DNA of 64,000 nucleotides from Rotaria socialis (lineage: Eukaryota; Rotifera; Eurotatoria; Philodinida; Philodinidae): positions 124,001-188,000 of the forward strand of contig CAJNYU010000004.1 of the NCBI GenBank assembly GCA_905331475.1, in the 5' to 3' direction. The position numbers were made by a program, and so were the translations under genes. Numbering within the stretch: the first letter of the stretch is position 1; the number at the start of each line of letters is the position of its first letter. Of the stretch, positions 1 to 13,000 are shown one piece after another. Under the pieces are notes generated by a model. The model did no database searches and was not told the DNA's origin. It saw nothing but the letters and a program-made list of their open reading frames with translations.

Positions 1-173
1 ATATCAACTAAACAATTTATAGCGTATGTCTTTAATCTGTGACCAAATAAAAAAAGGAATCATATGCAGAGCAGAATAAAAATGAAGAGATCTCGTACAT
101 CTCTTATCGTAACTGAAAGAATAGGATAACAGTTTAAGAAGTGGAGATGTTCCCATGTAATAAAAACCGCATG

Positions 174-515
174 AAAATCGGCGGTTTTACCGGTCCGGTT
201 ACCGGCTCTCATTACCGCAGAACAGATAAATACCGCGGTTTACCACAAAAAATGAACTGGCATTTACCGCGGTAAACCGCCGATTTTGATAAATACCGCG
301 GTTACCGCTAAAAAAAGCGGTTAACCGGTTCATCTATAATTTTTGACAGAAAAAGTCTTCCAAATCATCAATTAAACTATTTTAAAGATCCTTTTTTTTT
401 ACTTTTACATGTGATAAACATGCGCAAAAAACCGCCGGTTTACCGCGGTTTTACCGGTCCGGTTACCGGCTCCCATTACCACAGAACGGATAAATACCGC
501 GGTTTACCGCAAAAA
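174..515. repeat. Duplicated CCGG/CCGCGG-rich repeat with internal inverted arms
   Basis: A GC-rich island stands out in AT-rich DNA. A unit of about 70 bp starting GCGGTTTTACCGG occurs at about 181-249 and again at about 445-515 with only a few mismatches. Inside the first unit, arms at about 174-191 and 270-287 are inverted copies of each other (AAAATCGGCGG versus CCGCCGATTTT), so the segment could fold into a hairpin. ACCGCGGT-type palindromes recur throughout. There is no open reading frame. It resembles a short non-autonomous element or satellite fragment; the class is not recognised. Confidence 0.6.
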
Positions 516-720
516 TTGATTCGGTATTCGCAACATGGGTTAGAAGAGTCAGTTTTAGAAAAACGAGCACCCTAAAGATACTATTTCCTGTGTCCATGAT
601 GCATTGCTTTCCAATATAATTTATCTAATAGGCATTACAAAAAACAACAAAAATCAAACGAAAGGTAAATTGCATGAGATACACAAATTCAGAGTAAATA
701 ACTGTCACTTGTCTTTATAG

Positions 721-3700
721 ATCAGCACAAGTAAATGACGTTAGAGAAAGCCAACCGTTGATAACTAGAAGTGCCCAGAAACAAGAATGTCATGAAATCT
801 TTTTAAGGAATAGGTAACGGGATTTCTTTTCTGGAAAATACTTTTCTTGAATGCAATTATTCTGATATTGCAAAGATCTCAAGAAGAACCAATAATTTTT
901 AACCGGCGTGATCTTGTTCGCGATATTTTGGTTGGTTTGATAAGTATATTCATTTTATCGGTTATATTTATTGTAATAACATCGAGATATTATACACTGT
1001 TCAAAATCAACTCAGCGAATGGTGAAAAGCTAGCAATCTCCATCAATACAACAATTCGTTTAGTGCAAACATGCCACTTTATCATAGACCATCACAGAGA
1101 AAATCTTGCGTTTTTTCCTGTTGCATTGGCTTTAATATTTAGTTTTTCTTGGTGCATCAAACGACAAAGAAGTTGTCTCAAGACGTGTGATGGCCGACCT
1201 GGTAAAATATGATTTATTTTCGTGTTCAATTAATAAAATCCTTTCTTTTTCGAAGGTTTGTTGTCACCGATTGCACCATTTTCTATAGAAAATCGTATTA
1301 CATCAGCAACTGTTTTTGGAATTATTGTCTATCAACTATTGAAAATCTTTGAAGGACTTCTTTTTGATTTAGAACACAACTTTGATAATGGTGTACTCAT
1401 GGAATTATTGCAACGATGTGCACTTATTTTTATGATCGGGTAAACTTAATTTAGAAGAAAAACATGTTTTTGTTTTTTATTTGACTTTTCTTCTCTTGTC
1501 TAGAGTTCGATATTATCCGGTGCTTGCTTCCCTTCAATTGAGAAATATTGTTGCTCGATTTCTCGTGTGCTTATATATACTCTGTGATATTATATATACA
1601 ATTGTACGAGAAGGATCATGTATGGGCTTTCTACCACTAGGTGGCCAATATGCAGTTATTGAAGAAGCAAAACTTCGAACAGTATGTAAATTATTATTAT
1701 TATAGATAGAGAAAAAAAGAATTTTTCGATTGATAAATGTTTGATGCATTCACATAAATGCTAGTTGATACCATGAACGTCTTTGATTATATATTTTCGT
1801 TGACTATAAAGGCCTCATTTTAGGAACTTGGCACATGGTTTATCATCTATGGTATAATTAAGAATACTCCACATTTCTTGTTCCTTTCATATATTGGTGC
1901 TGAATTATGTGTGCGTTTTGCATACGATTCAATCTATGTACCAGGAAAAAAGAAGGAATGTATTGGGTCGCCATCTAGTGAAAAATCCGATGAGCTGCAA
2001 TTTGCAAAATATTACGTTAGAAAATTACTTTCCCGCAATCGCCGTTCTCTATCTCAAACAAAGCCGGAACAAACTAAGAATATTAATCGTTTAGATTCTC
2101 TGAAATCAACTATAGGAAAATATCTTGATTCTATCTACCATTGGGACGATGATTTTCGTTTTACAACAATTGCAGCTTGTACTTATACAGTAGCATTTAC
2201 TTTTCTCTATTATTTGACATGTACATTTATTTTCGTGTATACATCACGATCAACAGGACATATTGAATCTATGAGATCTTACATAGAACGCTCAGTCAAT
2301 GTTGGTAAGTAGTTTTGATATTCATAGAAATCTGTTGATCGATGAGTTTCATTTTTCAACTTATAGAATTAAAGAACCCATTCTCATTAAATAGGGAAAT
2401 AATAATAAGTACTATAATCACTGCAATTTTATTTGCACTTCAATTATTCGTTGGAATGAAAAATTATAAAAGGCATAAACAACAATTATATAGAGGTGTA
2501 TCAATTGAAATTCCGCCAGCAAATCGTTTCAAATGCGCTTCCATAGTATCGGATTCTGTACACTATTCTGGTTTTCTTGTTGGATATATGACATGGGGTT
2601 TCGTTATTTGTTTTCATTTAGTACTTTTCGTAGCGATTGGAGTACGACTAATGGCATTACACACTCCTGACACGGAATTAATACTGCCTATAATTGTACC
2701 TCTGGCTGTTATGTATCTATTAAAAATATTGTTCATGACATCCACGGGAAAAATTTTATTTATTGGAAACGGCCACAAAACTTATTATTTGAAAAATATC
2801 AGAGCTTATGCAATCTTTGTCTATTTTAGCTTTTTTGCTGGTAAGTTTCATCGATGAAAATCTAATCAAATATTCCATCGATTTTTTCGCAAAGATTCTT
2901 TTGCTGGTATTGCTTCATGTATTACTCGACTATTGAAAGCAACAGTGATTAATGCAATATTTATAGCTCGTATTGACTATTGTTTCACTGGACATCCATT
3001 TGTAAACCTCGGTAAGCATAAACGTTTATTATTCTCGGGCGAGATGACCGTTTTCTGTTTTCATTTTAAATCTAATTGTGAAAAATTGAACAGCAAAAAA
3101 AGACGTGTAAGATGTTTGCTTTGAGAAGATCAGCTTTCAAATATTTAAGATAACATAATGAACTCAATTAAGTGATTGAGAACCGATAAATGTAATATAA
3201 TATGTTTGCTCAATAACCTTTCATTTTCTTTTCTCGCAAAATAAAATTGCTTCGCATCAATCGACTAGACAAAAAAAAAGCTGAAGTCAATTAATCTTTC
3301 TAATATCTCGTATCACATTTCAGATACTGGCTTTTCTACCTATGCCTCATACTTACATGTCGAAAAACAACATACACATCCAGTTCTGCTTGGTTAGTCG
3401 TTCTCTTTCTCAGAAGAAGTACCAAAGCAATTTTATTTTTTGTTCAGTTTTTTGTGATTTACTATGGAAATCAATTAAGAAATCGTCAACCGAAAACACA
3501 AAATCACGAAATTTATTAACTGTAGGATAAAAAGAAAATAATCATAGTCTCGTTTGCTCTATTTATTTATTATTTAGGTCCCTGATAGTGAAATAAGGAC
3601 GGTACAAAGAAGTCCTATATCTGATGCTGAGATCGAATCAAATAAGAAAGATGATTCTTCTACTGTTCAGAAGCAAATATTACTTCCATTGACATCCGAA

Positions 3701-4807
3701 ATAATTTCTGAAAATCAAGACGATAAACGACCGCAACAAATCGTAGTAGCCACTGAAAACAAACGACAAAGTTTGAAAATCATAAAGAAAAAATCACAGC
3801 AAAACAAAATTAATGGACACAATAACAATGATAGTTCAACACAAGCAAGAATTTACAAAAACAAAGAGTTGACAACAAACAATGGCAGAAAAGGTACTGA
3901 TAAAACTTCTAATAATAACAAAATGATAATTCTACACAATGAAATAGGAGATAAACACCGTTATGAAACAATTGCAATGGAAGAACATGAAGACAACACC
4001 ACGGCTGCTCGATTACCAACTGATAGTCGCACATCAAGAAACTCCTCTCAAAAATACTTTCGAACGATTTCATATAAGAAGGCTCTAGACGTTTCATCAC
4101 CAATCGGAACAGAAGGATCCCAGGATTCCTCTCCAGCATGCAATCATTCAACAAGTCCATTATTAGAAACAATCAACACTGAACATCTTACATCTGAAGC
4201 CGAAAAAGAAAGAAAAAAACGAAAAAATCTAGCTCGCAACCGATGGCGTCTTGCTTATACAGTGATTTGTAATTATCATTTAATTCATCTGAAGAAAAAA
4301 CTAACCATACCAGATATACCGAAGCCTTCACAACCAAATACACCAATCGATGAACAATTAAGCCGGCCACTATCTGAATCATTAGATACGGAAAACATTA
4401 AGTAAATTATCATGTTCTATTTGTTTGTATTTCATTCAGATTTGTTTCTCTGTGCAACTAGCGCCGGTGAACATCCTCCGAGCCCAGCTGAAACATACAT
4501 TCTATTTTGCTTGCCAAATTTACTTATTAACCAAAGTCAACCTTCAAATTCAACGACAAGCACACCTCTTTCGCTAAAAGAAATCATCGATCCATTCCTA
4601 TTTCGAGCTGTATCAAGTTCAGATGTGTCCACAGATGAAGATCCACCAACGAATGGCACAGTCGGCAATATATTGAAATTGCGTAAACCACTCACTCATG
4701 CTGAACATATGCAAGCATGGTATGAAAAGGAAATAGAAAAATTTCAAAACAAAAATCCGCGCAGTTATATCTATTCTTCAACATATAATTATAATAAGCG
4801 AAAATAA
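721..4807 (+). CDS. STRA6-like retinol/RBP receptor, gene 1 (5' partial)
   Basis: Multipass membrane protein of the RBP_receptor (STRA6) family, which moves retinol across the plasma membrane. Exons: 721-813, 876-1201, 1256-1439, 1504-1681, 1824-2304, 2367-2840, 2895-3011, 3324-3392, 3448-3521, 3578-4401, 4462-4807; about 1055 codons stay open across all joins. Family marks seen: CDGRPGLLSP after the first STRA6 helix, YYPVLASLQLR, HYSGFLVGYMTWGF, the DTGFSTYASYLHVE block followed by HTHPVL, and the basic juxtamembrane RNRWRLAYTVICNYHL. One additional helix (about 905-1000) lies before the usual STRA6 core. The cytoplasmic tail (3448-4807, about 414 aa) is polar and low-complexity, with short islands shared with the neighbouring paralog. 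The first visible exon starts in phase with an upstream exon I cannot find; 1-720 is repeat-bearing, so the true start lies outside the window or has been lost. A poly(A) signal lies near 4952. Confidence 0.88.
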
Positions 4808-7030
4808 TGCGAGCTCAGAACATCATCGAATCGGAATAATCATGAACAATGATCAAACTGAGCCGTATACAACGGCTTCATGACTTATCAAAACAAAAAT
4901 TGAATCACATATATATATATATATATTTTTTTTTCTATCGAATTTGAACAACAATAAAAATATTCTTTATTCGAGATTTTCAATAAAAAAATAAAGACAA
5001 CCAATTTATAGTTTTTGTCTAGTCACACTTCGAATTAACTTTAACATAGAATCAGTTCTTCCAAAGCGATGGCAAATAACCGTTAAATGATAAAAGTATA
5101 TCAAGTATTCAATTATTCGCTTCGATGATAATCGATGAACCGTTAATCGACTGGAAAATTGTGCATAAATAAAAAAACTTGTCTTTAGTTTATCTTTGTC
5201 TAATTATTTAAAGAATATGATTTCTATTACGAATGAAATAATGTGTCCTATAATTCAAGAATATCGAATATATTTATATCATTTCGATTATTAGATTTGC
5301 AAACTAACCGAGTCGATTGTGACCTCATCGAATTGAAGTATTGAAATTTTAAGATATTTACAGCGTACTTTACATACTTATGCTCCCAGTACCTGAAAAT
5401 AAAAAAAATGCTCTTTTTTTTCTTAAGATATTCTATTCACATTTTAAGTATATCTCAACTTACGTAATTCGAAAAGCTCGACCGAGCGATAATGGAAAGA
5501 AAAAAATAAATCCTGATGATATTTGAACTTTTAGCACGTCATGTAAACTATTCTGGCCTAGAAGTTCGAAAATCTTAGTTCATAATGACTATAAGCACCT
5601 TATACTTTGAGTTTTGTTAACATGCCGATAAGAAATTCACTCACATTCGAGTATGTTCAATGCTCTTGAATTACAATAGGAACTATTCCATTGTATGATT
5701 TGAATATAAATCATAGATCACTTGACAATGTAAAGAAGAGAGTTTCTTTTCTTTCAAATCACAATTATTTCAAAAGTTGTTTATCTAATAGTACAGCTCT
5801 CGCATTTACAATTGAGCAAATGAATATAAACATATCGTAATTGGCTAATGAAACTGTTAAGTAGATAAATAATGTGTATTAGAAATCTATTAGGTATTTA
5901 ATTCAAAATAAAATCACTAAAAGCTATAATCAATTTGCAATGATTGACTTTCTTAATTGTAAATTAACTTCTTTTATGTTGATAACAAAAGAATTTGATC
6001 ATCGTAGTTCAAACTGTCTGTCCTATTCTAAATATTTGATCTTTTTTTTTTTCGCTATTGTTCTGATTCTATCGATTGTTTCGTAAAATAGATTATATAA
6101 CTTCTCTCTTTTTTTTTAAGCATCTATACATTCCATTAATCGATCATCATCAACAATAGTGAATGGGCAAAGCACACTGAAAATGGCCAGCTTGAACTAA
6201 GATTATTTTCTTCTTACACTGTCGCTTCCTATTGAGAAATCTGTTGTATTACACGTTTGATCTACATTTACAATAAATCATGTTGTACAATTGTGATATT
6301 TATTAATTGCAGATCGTTGATTGATATCAGTCATTTTTACTGAGAAAGAAATTAATCAGCTTTATGTTTATTCACGTTTTTTTTTCTCTGCTTATCGAAT
6401 GGCACATTAAGTCTTCTATACAATAACCATTGTTGATTGATATATCACCAACGGTCAGAACGACAAGAAGTGCGGCACGCGTATATGAATAGATATATGT
6501 TCGTCTGTATGTGCAATATCATTGGTTTTGAACAAATGTATGCCTGAAGTGTATAGAAAAAGGAAAAGGAAAGGAGAAAAAAAGAGAAGATGAACTTACA
6601 ACTACTATCAGCATTTGTCCATCGTCAAACTGGTCATATTTTGGCGTATTGTTCTCCTTCCTTCTTTTTTTTAGTACAACAAGCACAACGTTTTTCTATT
6701 ACTTTTTCTCTTTTGCGTTCTTAGTTTATATGAACGTTAATAATGATCATTCAATTTTTTGTTTCTCTTTTTTACTCGCGACTGTTTTTTCTTCTCTTTC
6801 TGCTTTAGTCACTCTGTCGACACAATTCTGTTACTACACCAACATAGCATAAACTCAGCCGAGATATGTGTAAAAGAATCGTCTTCGTTCATGTGTTTTT
6901 TGCTTTGCATACAAATAAGAATTATTCAATTCGATAATCAAAATATTAATCAACTGCTTAAAACATTTTGTATTAATTTTTCATCGACAAGTTCGACAAA
7001 AATTAAAATTCAAGAAGATTGGTCGAACGC
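4808..7030. other. Intergenic region between the STRA6 paralogs
   Basis: About 2.2 kb of AT-rich DNA with no coding exon I can support. It holds an (AT)n run at about 4908-4926, AATAAA-type signals near 4952 and 4982 that probably end STRA6 gene 1, a purine-rich stretch near 6553-6590, and T-rich tracts before the start of gene 2. Short open frames at 6649-7055 are pyrimidine-tract artefacts. Confidence 0.6.
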
Positions 7031-10000
7031 ATGCTGGTTAAGATATTTTCTCTGACATGTTTATTTTTAATTAGCATTTTCACACAATCAACAACATGCG
7101 CTCTATCGAACAATTTGCAAAATCTCGAATACGATGATGTTATATCATTATGGGATAAATTTCCGAGCATCATCGACAAAATTAAAGAGACCGGTATGTT
7201 ATTCGTATATATAATAAAAATGAAGTGCATTACAAGAAGCAAAGAAAAATTGAAACTCACACTTGATATCTTCAATAGACTAGAGAATATTTTCTTAATT
7301 TACATCGTAGTTGATTAAACGTCATTATGCACTAATTACTATTGAGATTATGTACATGATGATATATATTTCAAGAGATCGTATTCCTAGTCATGCAGTA
7401 GACTATGATACGAAAGGTATTAACAAAGATGCAAAAATTAACATATATATGAGCGAGTCTATTGTTTCTCTTCGATATCCTTTCCTTGACCTTTTACGAC
7501 AAAAATTAATTTTATTTTTAATCATCAGTTAAAATTTAATACTCAAAAAATGATTGCTCCTAAAAAATAATATCGATTTTTTTCGGTAGTCAAAGAATCC
7601 CACTAAAACTAATTTGGGTTTACATTCTATTGACTTAAGATTCTATTCGAAAAAAAAGTATAACTTTTTGCTTTAGTTAACCGATTTCGTTGTCCGAAAG
7701 GATGGAAACGTCTCGGTGGTTCATGTTATTACCTTCCGGATTTAACAGCATTACCTACTACTGCTAATGGCACGTGTAATTATCTTCATTCGAATCTTTC
7801 AAATATTATACAAGTACGAAATGCAGTTGAATTATTCTATGTTGCGCACGTTTTAACAAGAAATGATTTATCCGCGTTGATGGTTTCTGTCGATACAAGT
7901 TTATTTAAAGGTGAGAGAAATAAAGTTTTTATTTATGTAACCGTAATAAAAAGAAAAGGCTATCATTTCAGCGATCAGTAGAATAAATGAATGATCAGTA
8001 CATTATTTGTGTGGTCAGATATTAATATACTTCGATTTATTGATATATTTAAAAATCAGTAAATTAAATTAAAGGATCAGTATAAAAGTTGACTTGTGTT
8101 GTAAGGTGATTTACTTTCTTTTTATGTTTACTCTTTTGGTCTATATATCGTACAGCTGACAAGTGCAGCATATATAAATGTACTCTTAGCTTCTTTCTTT
8201 CACGTTCAGCTTAATATCAACGAGTAAAAATGATGGAAGCTGTACAAGTTGCTCAATATGGAAGCGATATATCAGACAAAGACGTTCTGGAAGGAAATGA
8301 TAAAATAAATGGAAATCAAAGAATCCCAGAAAAGAGTGTGGGGTAGTGTAGATGAGCAGAAGAATCACTCCCACACCCAAATTTCTGTTTTACTAATCAA
8401 ATACAATGTTTCGAAAAAAAATAGCATAAATTTTCTTCTGCATTCAAGGTAAAAATATTGCCGAAACATTAATGAATGATCAAGGTCGATGGGAACGAAT
8501 GAAATCTCGATTTTATGAAGTACGTGTGAAATATAGAGCATTAAAACAGAAAATTGTCAATAGACTGAGTTCGACTGGTCTACGTATTTTAACACGTTCG
8601 AAAAAAATAAAACCACTACCAACAAAACCGATTCATGACGAAAATAATCTGAAGCAATATGATCAACAAACGAATAGTTCATTTTCAAATCACACAATTA
8701 TACCGACTGATTTAATTATTATCAATGATGAAGGCGGCGACGACGATGAATATGAATATGATGATCTTGATTCATTAGATGAAAGTGATGAATTCGAACA
8801 AATTCAAGATATTCGTGGTATTTGTGATCAAATTGCCTGGAATGCTCTCGATGACAATTCAACAACGTTTATTCTTACAACCTATATTGTGTCAGATAAA
8901 ATAATTTGTTCATTGAGTGACGTTGAACCTGATCATGAATATCCTATTCTCTGTGAATATGGTTTGTTATTTCTATTAGGAAAAAGTCTACTATAGAATG
9001 TTGTTTCTCTCATTTGTTTTTCAATTTTTAGTTCTTGATTTTTGTTTTGCAAATATTATCTGTGGTAAACATGGACATTGTGTTAATACATTAGCCGGAT
9101 TCAAATGCTCGTGTTCATTTCTATACGGTGGTCTTATTTGTGATAAAAGTATGTCGTTCATTTCGAATTTTAACAATTATTAATATCTATAAGGAAAACC
9201 AATTTTTTGTTTTTCGTGTACTCAAAAAGTGAGTAGACTCTAGATTCGGTCAGTGCGTCCGCCCGTTAACACGATAACTCTTGAAAGCCTCATCCAATTG
9301 TCATGAAATTTTGTACACAGAATGATCTCATCAATATCTCAGTCAAGTTTGAAAATGAGAAGGATCCGTCAATAAATGGCTGCGTTATCGAAAAAATTGT
9401 CATTACTGCCCATACCATCCCGGCGGCGGGGGGGGGGTACAGGGATTTTTTTTCTCAGAATTATTCAAAACATATTTAAGTTGACTCAGTTTTTGCAGTA
9501 CACATAACAATCGGATACGAATCCGATGTTTCCACATTTTTTTTTGTTTCCAGTCTCAGAGCACGGCCAACAAATTATAATTAGTTTTGTCATTATCGTG
9601 ATTCTATCGGCATTATCATTAAAACCAATTCGTTGTATATTATGGTTTATGGTGAAATCATGTATTAAGTAAGTTAATTTTACAAAAAACTTTAGAGCAG
9701 CGCATAATGAATGATCACAATTTTGTCGAACTCACCCTGTTTTGTTCATAATTGATTTCTAATCATTTGAGCTTGATATAGAACTACATTACTTTCGTTT
9801 TCATACAAATCTTCTCACATCTTCTTTATAAATAATCACATACTTCTTTGAATAGATGTTGTAAAAAAGTTCGTCTTAGTTGCAATTCGACAAAAATGAA
9901 ATTGAGTGATGATCGACAACAACTCGTATCCAGCGACAGGTAATTATTATTGAAATTTACCATTAAAATCAAAAAGAAAATTATGTTTCAAGATCAGACA

Positions 10001-13000
10001 ACAATTTCAAATTAACCGAAGCATCTTATTTACAACAAACGAACGCATTGTTTAACCAACAAGAACGTCGTCAGACAATCGCTCAGGAAATTATAGCATT
10101 TCTGTAAGTTATTTATATCTAATTTGAAGCCAATATCTTTCTTTGTTTGAATATACTAGCCGAGACATGTATCAATGCATAACGTATGCAATATTAAATA
10201 TTGATTCGATTATAAAATTTTTAACCACCATATATAATAAATTGCACTTGTCTAACACAATCCTAAACTCTAATGCTAATACTAATTATTTTCTAGAATA
10301 GTTTTTCCAAGATTGAAAACTTAATTAAAATTTTATTTTGTTTTAGTTTACCAAGAACTCCAAATCCTTTATTGAATCCAGTCAAACGTAATCTTGTTCG
10401 TAGTATTTGGGTTGGTTTCTTAAGTGTACTGCTCTTATCGCTCTTATTTGTAATAACAACATTAATGTATCTGAAGTCTTTTGTGTATTACACAACTGAT
10501 GAAAAAGAAGGAGAATTGTCAATCAATGATACAATTCGTTTAGTAAAACAATGCGAAAGTATATCCGATTATCGACGAGGAAATTTAATATTTTCGCCAT
10601 TTGCACTAACTTTAATACTTATTTTTTCTTGGTCAATTAAACGAGAGAAATGGGGTTTACATATGTGTGATGGTCGACCTGGTAAAATTTGATTTATGTT
10701 TATTTTCAAATAATGAGGTCAGTGTTCTTTTTGTAAGGTTTGTTGGCACCGATTGAACCCTTTCGAACAGGAAATCGTTTCACGACAGCAACTGTTTTTG
10801 GAATCATTGCCTATGAAGTGTTGAAAATCTTCGAAGAACTACTTCTTAGTACTGGTCAACCATTGCATCAAGGTGTACTCTATGAACTATTAGAAAGAAT
10901 AGCAATAGTCATCCTTGTCGGGTAGGAGTATTTAACATAATCGAATCAATATTTTCTTCTTTTTCTTGTTTTACTTTAGACTTCGCTATTATCCGGTGCT
11001 TGCTTCCCTTCAATTGAGAAATATTGTTGCTCGATTTTTCGTGTGCTTATATATACTCTGTGATATTGTATATACAATTGTAAGAGAAGGATCATGTATG
11101 GGTTTTCTACCATTGGCAGGACAGTATACAGCTTTTGAAGAAGCAAAACTTCGAAAAGTAAGCAAATGAAATTTTCACGCCATCATTCAATGGAATGCTG
11201 TAACTGGAGTTAGCTAGGGGTGGCACTTTAACTTTACTTTAATCGTAAAGTTTAAAGTCGTCTTTAAACGCTTCTTTTTACTGTACTGGCGTATTTACTC
11301 ATGCTTATATGAGACTGTCTGCAACAGATAAAACGCCAAAGAGAAGCACTTACGTGTGACTTTAAACAACTTTAAACTCGGCACTTTACAGTCAAAAATT
11401 ATAGCTAAAGTACCATCCCTAAAGCTAGCAGTCTACGTGTAGACGGATATGAATCAGATTTGTTCAGAATGAAAGCTACCGACTATTTGATGCGATGAAC
11501 ATATCTGGAAATAAAGATATCAAATGGAACGCGTGCATACGAGCGATAAGAAAGACGTATTCATACACTGATTTTACCCTGGAATGTGATAGTTAAAATT
11601 TCTGCAATAACCTATTTTCTTCATGGCATGTTTAAATATAAAATGTCAAGTTGAACTTCGAAAATCAGTCTATCCGAGTTAAGCGACATGATTCCATCCC
11701 ATGAACTCAACCCATTGGCAGTTGTATGATTGATATCGCTTTAAGTCAAGATTGATCTTAACTGAAAAATAAAAATTTTCTCACTTATTTAAATAGTTCA
11801 GATCTAGTTTCGTACTTTTCATTTAGGAGCTTGGTACATGGTTCATTATCTATGGTTTAATTAAGAATATTCCACATTTCTTTTTTCTCTCGTATATTGG
11901 GGCTGAGTTATGCGTGCGTTTTTTATACGATTCCATCTACGTACCAATAAAAAAGAATGAAAGCATTTGGTCAGCTCCGATTGCACAATTGGAAGAGTTA
12001 GAGTTTTCAAAATATTATGTAACAAAATTATTTCGACGAAATCGTCCTGTAGCTCGAAAAATTCATACACAAAATACAAATGTTGATAATCTTATTGACT
12101 ACGAACATGAATCAGGCGAAAAAAATCAATTTTCTGAATCGCGTATAAAGAAATTTTTTGATGCGTTTTATTGTTGGGATGATGATTTTCGTTTTACAAC
12201 CATTGCAACTTGTACTTATACAGTAGCCATTGTTTTTCTCTACTATTTGGCATGTACATTCGTTTTTCTCTATACTTCACGTACATCCGGGCATATCTCA
12301 TTCATAAGATCTTACATTGAATATTCGGCGAATGTCGGTAAGTAGATTAAACGTTTACGAGAAACAACTTCTCTCTAATTAGCTTTTCTATTTAATTATA
12401 TAGAAATCAATGATGCATTCACCTTGAAAGGTGAAATAATAGCGAGTGCGATTCTTACCGCCATTATATATGGACTGCAGTTATTTATTGGAATGCAAAA
12501 TTATAAGAAACATAAACTACAATTGTACAAAGGCATATATGTTGATGTACCACCAGCAACAAATTTTAAACGAAGTTCTATAGCATCGAATTCTGTACAT
12601 TATTCTGGTTTTCTGGTTGGATATATGGCGTGGGGCTTTGTCATCTGTTTTCATTTGATACTGGTAATATTGGTTGGCATAAGAATACTTACATTTCAAA
12701 TTCGTCAAATTGAATTAGCATTGGCTATAATTGTACCTGTACTTCTTATCTACCTGTTAAAGATGCTTAGTATGACATCAGCAGGAAAATTTTTATTCAT
12801 TCAAAAATTGGATAATAAACTTAATTTAAAAAGTCGAAAAACTTATGCAATCTTTGTGTATTTTAGTTTTTTTGCTGGTAAAGGTTGCTAGTAATTTCTT
12901 AACACAATATGCATTTTTTTTTTGATAAAGATTGTTTTCTTGGTATTGCTTCATGTATTATTCGATTGATTAAAGCAACATTTCTTAATGTAGTATTTAT

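Noticed and set aside
6649..7055. Overlapping Phe/Ser-rich frames before STRA6 gene 2
   Set aside because: Pyrimidine-tract artefacts; the signal-peptide exon starts at the ATG at 7031, in a different context.
7311..7532. 73-codon frame in the first intron of STRA6 gene 2
   Set aside because: Exons 7031-7193 and 7677-7910 join in phase without it and it carries no domain sequence.
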